Of a DNA stretch of 64,000 nucleotides, positions 57,820 to 64,000 are shown piece by piece. How positions within the stretch are numbered: position 1 is the stretch's first letter; every line of letters begins with the position of its first letter. The DNA is taken from NCBI GenBank assembly GCA_024138025.1, contig JAMXBD010000716.1:186001-250000 (forward strand), given 5' to 3'. This DNA is from Combretum micranthum (taxonomy: Eukaryota > Streptophyta > Magnoliopsida > Myrtales > Combretaceae). Under the pieces are notes generated by a model. The model saw only the letters and a program-made list of their open reading frames with translations. It ran no database searches and was not told where the DNA came from. Made by a program: the position numbers and the translations under genes.

Positions 57820-58879
57820 AATAGTATGTTTTGTGGTTTTTATCAATGATGAAATAGAAAAATTAAAAGATATGAACAATTAATCATTAGATATGATGCA
57901 ACAAAGATAAAATCAAACTAGTTGTTCTAATCGATCAATATTATGCACGACAACAAGAAACAATGAAGAACAATCTTGAAAGAAAAGTCAATCTTATTCA
58001 AGAAGGCAATTTGTCACAAGGATATTACAAGTTTACTGAGGGTAAAACAAGCAACAAAAATTGCTAAACATATCACTAATAACCCTTATATACTCCCACA
58101 AGTCGAGTAAGTGAAAATATGGAAAAACAAAGACTTACTAAGTAAAATAGGAAACTAGCGTTTTAAAAGCATGCAAATCAAAGCAAGTGATCCCTTTGTT
58201 AAACATAGCTGTGACACGGGTTGTGATCCTCTTGGATCAAAATTCTTCTTTTCCAGTTCCTGGTTGTCACGGGCGTGATATGGCTGACAATGGCCACCAT
58301 CACGGGCATGATGAAGTTCGTCATTTCCTCAAGTCCTCAATTCCTCTTATGATGACTTGATAACACCCTTTGTAATGGGCATGATGTTGAGTACGGCTAG
58401 GATCACAGCTGGTATGGGGTCAGTGATCTCCACTAGAATTCAATCTTCACATTTAGACTCTATCACGGCTTGAACATGGGTGCCTTCTCCATCACGGTCT
58501 GGATCGCAGACAGGATGGCGAGTGTGATCTCCTCTAACAATGATTTTTTCAATACTTATCTTCATCTCTAAATTGGGTGGTCGTCCAAGTGATCCATGAT
58601 CCCTATTAGAGTGCCACTTATTTGCTTCTATATTGGCAAAATGCATCTATTAGATAGAGTTATAAGACAGTTAGATGGGATTCTAAGTATCCATTAGAAT
58701 TGTGAAATAAATCCCTATAATATACATATCCTGGGTTTCAAAGGGAAATCAAGAGAGATCTAGATGATAAAATACTCTAGATTTATCACACAGTAGGATG
58801 ATAGATGATAGAGGCTTGTAAATATCCATCATGATGATTCACTACCATCTATGGTCTCTATCAACTACTATAATTAGTA
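57820..58879. other. Unassigned repeat-like DNA
   Basis: Between about 58200 and 58560 the sequence is less AT-rich and repeats ATCACGG, CACGGGC and GGGCATGATG motifs. No frame or element ends could be assigned. The short minus frame 58440-58646 has no known domain. Confidence 0.4.
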
Positions 58880-59460
58880 CTAAAGGATCACTAGGTAATA
58901 TATCAATCGCTTAGGAGCATTATTGGCTGCAATGGTAAGTTTTCTATCTAAAATCAATGGTTACATATATATATATATATATACATGTTATTACGATAAA
59001 TTATTGTTCTTACATATGATTGTGCAGTCGGACATATTTACACAGATATAGGCATCTATGGATGTTAATGAAATGCATGCTTTAGCAGATCTAGGGATTG
59101 ATAGGCTACATGGATATGGAGGTGTTAGACTATTATATCCAGGTCAACAGGAGCAAGATCAAGAGGATATACTAGAACAAGGGAGAGGGAAAGGGAAAGG
59201 GAAAGGGATAGGACGAAGACGGGGACAGGGACGAGGACGGGTTTAAGATCGTGACCTACTACTAGATGATGATGCAGATATTCCTCTAGATGTTGATTCA
59301 GTTCCACATCCACTTCCACCTGTTGGTGATGCTCTAGATCCTCCTCTACATCCACCTGCAAAGGCTGATCCAGATCTTTCTCCACATCCTCCTATTCATG
59401 TTGACCCAATTCTACCTCCACATCTACCTACAATTGCTGCTACTACTTTAGTACTTGGTG
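58880..59460 (+). pseudogene. Degenerate gene fragment with one intron and a GKGKG/RGR stretch
   Basis: An exon-like end at about 58934 is followed by GTAAGT and a 93-bp AT-rich intron with a TA repeat. The intron ends TGATTGTGCAG at 59027. The next segment reads as coding with a TAG at about 59050, then MDVNEMHALADLGIDRLHGY (59058 on), GGVRLLYPGQQEQDQEDI, and a GRGKGKGKGIGRRRGQGRGR basic stretch. A TAA at 59244 interrupts it. The same frame then continues as an acidic and Pro-rich tail (LLLDDDADIPLDVD, HPLPPV, LHPP). I do not recognise the family for certain; plant mobile-domain transposon genes have comparable tails. It cannot encode a full protein. Confidence 0.5.
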
Positions 59461-61235
59461 TTTGGTATTTGTGTTGGGTTTGTTTGAGTTGTGTATGGTT
59501 ATAAAACCCATTTTAAAAGAACAACTCGAAGTGAAAGATTTCAAAATTTATAAAACTAATTGGTTCTATCCAACTTTGGTTATTAATCACCAATAATAAG
59601 GCAAGCACACCCTCCAATGTAGTATAGAAAGAGTTAGGTCGAACCCTAAGGGAAATCAGTGGCATCTATCATACTCACATTTCATCCATCTAGCTAAAGA
59701 AAAATTCAGCAAATCATAATGAAAATAGAAGTTATGCCAATGTTAATAATATTCATAAATGTTCTTTGAGGAAAATTAGGGATCGGTTTGCAACAATGCA
59801 AGATGACAACCTATGATTTGCTTCACCAACTCCTTATTATGTAATTTTTTAAGAAAAAACTCAGAGAGAGAGTTGTTTACTGGAGTATTTGCACCAACGG
59901 ATTCACTGAGGTAAACTAAAGCCTCTCTCAAGGTCAGTAGTTCTAGCCAGAATCCCTGCTCAAGCTATCATCAGTCTCAATCCGCATAAAGATTAAAATC
60001 CTTTGTTTTTAAAATCAACTCAATGAATTTCAATACAAGTGATAGAAAGTCTTCATCCACCCTCTCTCGAGATATTTAGGATCAACTCCATTAGTTGCTA
60101 AAGATCTATTCAAAAGAATAATCTCTCAGCCTATTCAGTTGAAATCAAACATGAATCGAACTCGTGCACCACGTAATTAAACCTACGAAATTAAATCAAG
60201 CTACTAATTATAAATACCCACTCCATATTGAATTGAAAGTGGATTTGAAATCACATGAATCAAGTTTTAGATTCACAAACCCTAAGCTATAGGAGATTAT
60301 TTCTCCATAGATTTAGAAATTACGAACATGATCTTGAGAAATAATATGAAATTAATTGAAGAATATTACGATTCAGCATAGGGTCTTGCAGAAATTACAA
60401 ACAATGGATTAAAATGACTTTACCCAGAAAACTTCAAGATTTTCTAAACCAAGAAGAAACAAAATTATTTTGCTCTAGAAATTCTCTCACTACACTACGC
60501 TACATTAGTACTATTCTATTGTATGCACACTGTACATCATGCTTATTACAACACTATGCAGGCTTATTTATTGGACGATGGCATAAATCATTAAGATTTT
60601 AGTGCTGATGTGGTTGATTCTTTATAACGAAATGCAAATTCTTTATCTACGCACGCGTCTGTATTGAGTGCTCAAACAATTGCTCATCAAGGGGTAAGTC
60701 AAGTGCTCGAGTGTTGCATTAAAAGTAAGATTGACTTTACCTAGTAAAACGCGGTAATTTCTGTTTATTCGTCCATCGAGGGCTAAATTGAGTGCTTTGA
60801 GGACTCAATGTTTTGATGATTTAAGGCGTAATACAAGTCGAGTGAAGATTTGTGCTTCACTTCAGCAACCGTTGTGGGTCATATTTAGGGCTTAACATTG
60901 AGGTGCAATAGAAGCTTTCTTCAAGTTTGGCTCGATCTCCTCAGAACAAGTGTCGAGGGTCATGTTGAGAGCTAAATTTAGAGCGTGATAGACCAATTTT
61001 TCCTTGTTTTACCTTTCATTTTAGCCTTGATCAGTATTGTTCAAGGCGCAATAGTTCTTTTCTTCACTTTTGCTGTTGTTTTTGCTCCAAATATGATTAA
61101 AAACACTTTAATTCTTCTTATTTTGATTCAATGAGCTGAAAATACAATAATTTAACGTTAAACGCACCAGATTCATGGGAATTTAATTAAAAACTCATCA
61201 AAATAAGCCTAAATTTCTATGAAAAGAATAAAGTA
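59461..61235. repeat. Unclassified repeat inserted in the gene fragment
   Basis: The coding-like segment stops near 59460 and another begins near 61240. Between them lies AT-rich DNA that includes GTAGTATAGAAAGAGTTAGG, a motif of plant LTR-type repeats. From 60650 to 61000 there are loosely repeated 'gagtgctc' and 'gagggctaaa' units. Ends and target duplication could not be fixed. The frame 60414-60602 is not supported. Confidence 0.4.
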
Positions 61236-61570
61236 AAATTAATTTATCATTTAGCTTATTTGAATGGTCCATCATCTTATCTAATGATCTCTCATATACC
61301 TACTGAGAGAACATTACAGTTGAACACTATTACTCCACTTGCTCCTATAAAACCTGCTCATCTAACATCACTAGATATGAGAGAGGGAGTAACACAGGTA
61401 TGACTAACATATAGTTCTATGTTTATTCCTTAATATCGTTATATTTCGTATAATTTAATAATTTCTAATAAAACTACCAAACATTTTGCAACAGAACCTC
61501 ATCCTATCAGGAAAGATGAAAAAAGAGGACCAAGTGATACATCAATAGGAGGACAATAGAAGGAAAAACA
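61236..61570 (+). pseudogene. Second piece of the degenerate gene fragment
   Basis: It reads coding-like as AYLNGPSSYLMISHIPTERT, then LNTITPLAPIKPAHLTSL with DMREGVTQ, ending at CACAG before GTATGA (61398). A short AT-rich stretch ends TTTTGCAACAG at 61494. The next segment (PHPIRKDEKRGPSDTSIGGQ, then a stop, then FKRTFIRKRKKPRD) is basic. The two pieces are probably from the same gene because of proximity and orientation, but I could not prove continuity. No family is recognised. Confidence 0.4.
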
Positions 61571-61944
61571 ATTTAAAAGGACGTTCATTAGAAAAAGAAA
61601 GAAACCTAGAGATATGTATAGGATTTTATTTGTAAAGACATGATTTGTAAGTATACTTACTTCATTTTGTATATTATGATGCTATGATACTATTTTTTTC
61701 AACTATTATAGATATTGTATGGAGTTGAGTATAGTTAAGACTCAATGATGTTTAAGTTTCGCTGGATGACATGGCAATGGGTTGACAATTGGATGAAGTC
61801 GAGTTGACTTCTTGATCTGAGATGATAAATATGATTGTTTGATGTATGAATGTGAAGTGTAACAAGTTTTTCACAATATACTAAAATTGGGCAAAAGAAA
61901 GGGAAAATTGAATAGATGTAAGTGTCAAGCCTTATATTGCATAT
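61571..61944. other. AT-rich DNA, no gene seen
   Basis: Nothing recognisable. It may include the 3' untranslated part of the fragment upstream. Confidence 0.4.
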
Positions 61945-62633
61945 GTAACACCCTAAAATAAGGACATTACAACCTGCCACGTGTCCTTCTCTTTTAAGAA
62001 CACGCTAAGGTGAAAAATCTAAACCACAAGTATACACAATATAAAACTCCATAAACTTTCATAAAACATACCTATAAGTTATCTCATGAAAGAAAAATCC
62101 TTTGAAGAAAACACCTTGTTGGTATAAACCAAAGCCAACATACTTAATAATCCAAAAACTCAAATAAAACTTATAACAATATCAAAGTTTATAAAAAGTA
62201 AATTTTCAAAACTTTACATCATCTTCTAAGTCTATCTTTAAGATTTATAACATCTTAAATGTCAGCAAGACAATCTAGTCCACTAGCGCCCTCTCCCTCA
62301 TCCACATAAATGTTATATCGTGATATGTCATACATAACTAGATCCTCACCTGATCCTGAAAATGATAAAAGAATGAGCGAAAACACCCAGTACGCCAAAC
62401 CACAAACAAAATGCAAATGCTGCACAACATACATTTATATATATATTCATGCAACTAATACTAATGCAACGAACACAATTTATTATCTTTAATTAATCAG
62501 CAAACAACACAGTTTAGAACTATAGTACTCTAGTTCCAAACCTGGAGTTTCTCATGACTCCTGAAAAACAATCAATATAGAAAATAGGTAATTATAAATA
62601 TATTGGTGTTGGAGAATCATCTACACACCGCGG
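61945..62633 (-). repeat. Possible LTR 3' end of another family
   Basis: In sense it would end with TATTTTAGGGTGTTACA at 61945. About 400 bp upstream, in sense, TTTTCAG is followed by GATCAGGTGAGGATC, reminiscent of the mini-exon border of the long LTRs. LTR G starts at 62634 and would cut it. The family is not known. Confidence 0.4.
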
Positions 62634-63280
62634 TGTAAACCCCAGTTTTTCAAGTAGCCAAGATAACTCAAGAACCGGAAACCAAAACCCTAAACCGGAA
62701 TAGCTTAAGTATGGAGTGAGAACTAGGAACCCTAATTCCGGCTTTTCCTCGGTTTCCGATTAAGAAACTTTTATAAGAAAATTTAATTTTGAATATAGTT
62801 CTTGATTATATTTCAAAACAAGAAATGGTCAGATTTTAAGAAAATTTCAATTTCGGGTCATCCCGAGACCCATTATAGAAAAACGTGCCCCGGAACTAGA
62901 ATTTCAAAAATTTCCTTATGAATACTCATTTGAACCGAAATAAAATAAAGATTTCAAAAATATAGATTTCATAATTTTCCGGCTTATGAAAAATACAGTT
63001 ATAGCCTTTTTATTCGTATTTCCTTACTACCGGTAATTAAATTATCTTGACTACTATTCTTCACTATTCACAAGTACAACCTATTACAACCTATTTGTAC
63101 ACCCTACATTTGCAACACTTACCATCACTCAATCAATCTCCTTTCTAAAGACTTTTTGTCTCTTAAAAATCAATACAATTTATGACAAATTGTACACAAT
63201 TCAAATCAAAAGCAAATCAATCAAAAAATCAAAATTTCCCTTCCCCCACAAGCATTTGGCCAGCGTGATGCGCCCCCCCA

Positions 63281-63307
63281 CCCCCCCCCCCCCCCCCCCC
63301 CCCCCCC
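63281..63307 (+). repeat. Poly-C tract, 27 consecutive C
   Basis: It is preceded by seven more C and one A. It corresponds to shorter C runs at the same place in F, O and D. Confidence 0.95.
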
Positions 63308-63376
63308 AACCAACAAGCTCCAAATTGCAATATTTTTTTTATTTGTTTTATTCCATTTTAACCTAATTCCAAGTGA

Positions 63377-63383
63377 TATATAA
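63377..63383 (+). promoter_or_regulatory. TATA box of LTR G
   Basis: TATATAA about 70 bp after the poly-C tract, with a donor-like site 170 bp downstream. Confidence 0.55.
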
Positions 63384-63546
63384 GTTACACTTTCTTTCTC
63401 TCACCTCATTCTTTCATTTTCAAAACATCCAAAAAGGAAAAAAGCTCTCAAAGTTCCTCCCCCACACACTCCTTGCCGTGAGCCTTGGTGGCCAACCACA
63501 CACACACACACAACTTCCTTTTTCTTCTATTGTCTTCTATTTTTAC

Positions 63547-63560
63547 CTTAAGGTAAGAGA
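63547..63560 (+). other. 5' splice-like site of LTR G
   Basis: CTTAAG followed by GTAAGAG, GT at 63553. Confidence 0.5.
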
Positions 63561-64000
63561 ACTTGCTTCCTATATCCTTAGATCTTTGTAATGGCTGGGT
63601 TATTCTTGGATATTTCAACTAAATGTCCCCATGATCTCTTGGTAGGGACATTTAGTTGAAATATCTTTTAAAGGAGCTTTCATGCCAAAAGCTTTATGTT
63701 TATCCATCAAAAAGTGTTTTGAACAAAAGATGTTTTATAAAAATATAGTTTTTATGTTTTCAAAACTTATTTAAGCACTTGATATAGTAGATCTATCATT
63801 TTTCTACTCATATTCATGTAGGCATTTAAGATCTCATCATTATTTTGAGTTTATGTGCATTAATGGTCTTCAATGGTTTTGTCCTTAGTAAATAACCTTC
63901 CTAGTATATAGATCTATAGGTAGATGAGTTAATAAAGTCAAAAAGGAAAACACTTTTCAAGAAATGAACTTGTGTAAATTCGGATGACTTGGGAACCCTA

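Larger units (their letters stand above)
62634..64000 (+). mobile_element. LTR G, 5' part, runs off the window
   Basis: It starts TGTAAACCCCAGTTTTTC. It shows family U3 blocks (ACCCTAAACCGG, GTGCCCCGGAACT), the ACCGGT module (63029), a very long C tract (63281-63307), TATATAA (63377) and a donor-like AG/GTAAGAG (63553). After that comes the intron-like start, resembling E and B. The frame 63373-63591 is not a gene. Confidence 0.85.

Noticed and set aside
58966..58982. TA microsatellite as a special feature
   Set aside because: Short and inside an AT-rich intron; such repeats (also near 3225, 15665 and 63497) are ordinary in plant DNA.
59125..59385. 86-codon minus-strand frame opposite the gene fragment
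   Set aside because: Shadow of the Pro-, Asp- and Arg-rich coding-like strand; low-complexity Leu/Val product.
1..64000. CRISPR arrays, tRNA and rRNA genes, organelle gene inserts
   Set aside because: I looked for regularly spaced repeats, for tRNA arms and for conserved rRNA blocks and saw none. The only Met-tRNA-like strings are retroelement primer sites.

Overview
The window looks like repeat-filled, AT-rich nuclear DNA of a flowering plant. The evidence is a Ty1/copia element, a Ty3/gypsy chromovirus with plant-type long LTRs, hAT-type MITEs with 8-bp target duplications, a short non-autonomous LTR element with an initiator-Met-tRNA primer site, and no bacterial-style gene packing. I cannot name the species. 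I found no intact host gene, no tRNA or rRNA gene and no CRISPR array. All recognisable proteins are broken retroelement polyproteins, plus one degenerate gene fragment near 58.9-61.6 kb.

Layout. 1-702 is the 3' end of a long LTR. 703-7424 is AT-rich DNA with two foldback MITEs. 7425-13270 is an hAT-type MITE split by a decayed copia element (8189-13114, both LTRs present). A second copy of that MITE, inverted, lies at 17328-18269 with a perfect 8-bp target duplication. 19041 to about 40689 is a minus-strand gypsy chromovirus: 3' LTR at 19041-32148, then chromodomain/integrase, RNase H, reverse transcriptase, protease and gag. It has been invaded repeatedly. Solo LTR D (21682-30539) sits in its 3' LTR, solo LTR E (22378-27928) sits inside D, and solo LTR J (35262-38127) sits inside the protease. 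Each has a perfect 5-bp duplication. 40690-55163 is a pile of further LTRs of the same group (O, F inside O, A, chimera B, C). 55164-57819 is a non-autonomous LTR element carrying a hAT MITE. 57820-62633 holds the gene fragment and unclassified repeats. A last LTR (G) starts at 62634 and runs off the window.

The most interesting pattern is inside the LTRs. These LTRs are very long (about 2.9-5.6 kb). Copies that have diverged strongly elsewhere keep the same order of signals: a U3 module with an ACCGGT core, a C-rich tract, a TATA box, a consensus-like 5' splice site 120-190 bp later, a 1.6-2.7 kb intron-like stretch, a 60-98 bp mini-exon bounded by AG and usually GTGAGT, then a hairpin with a 7-nt loop. 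The hairpin stem is kept by compensatory base changes between copies. This suggests that the LTR transcript is spliced and structured. That is inference from sequence only.

One large deletion through the chimeric LTR B would explain why five neighbouring elements are each missing the end that faces B: the gypsy 5' LTR and primer site, the 3' end of O, the 5' end of A, the 3' end of C, and the end of the non-autonomous element's 3' LTR.
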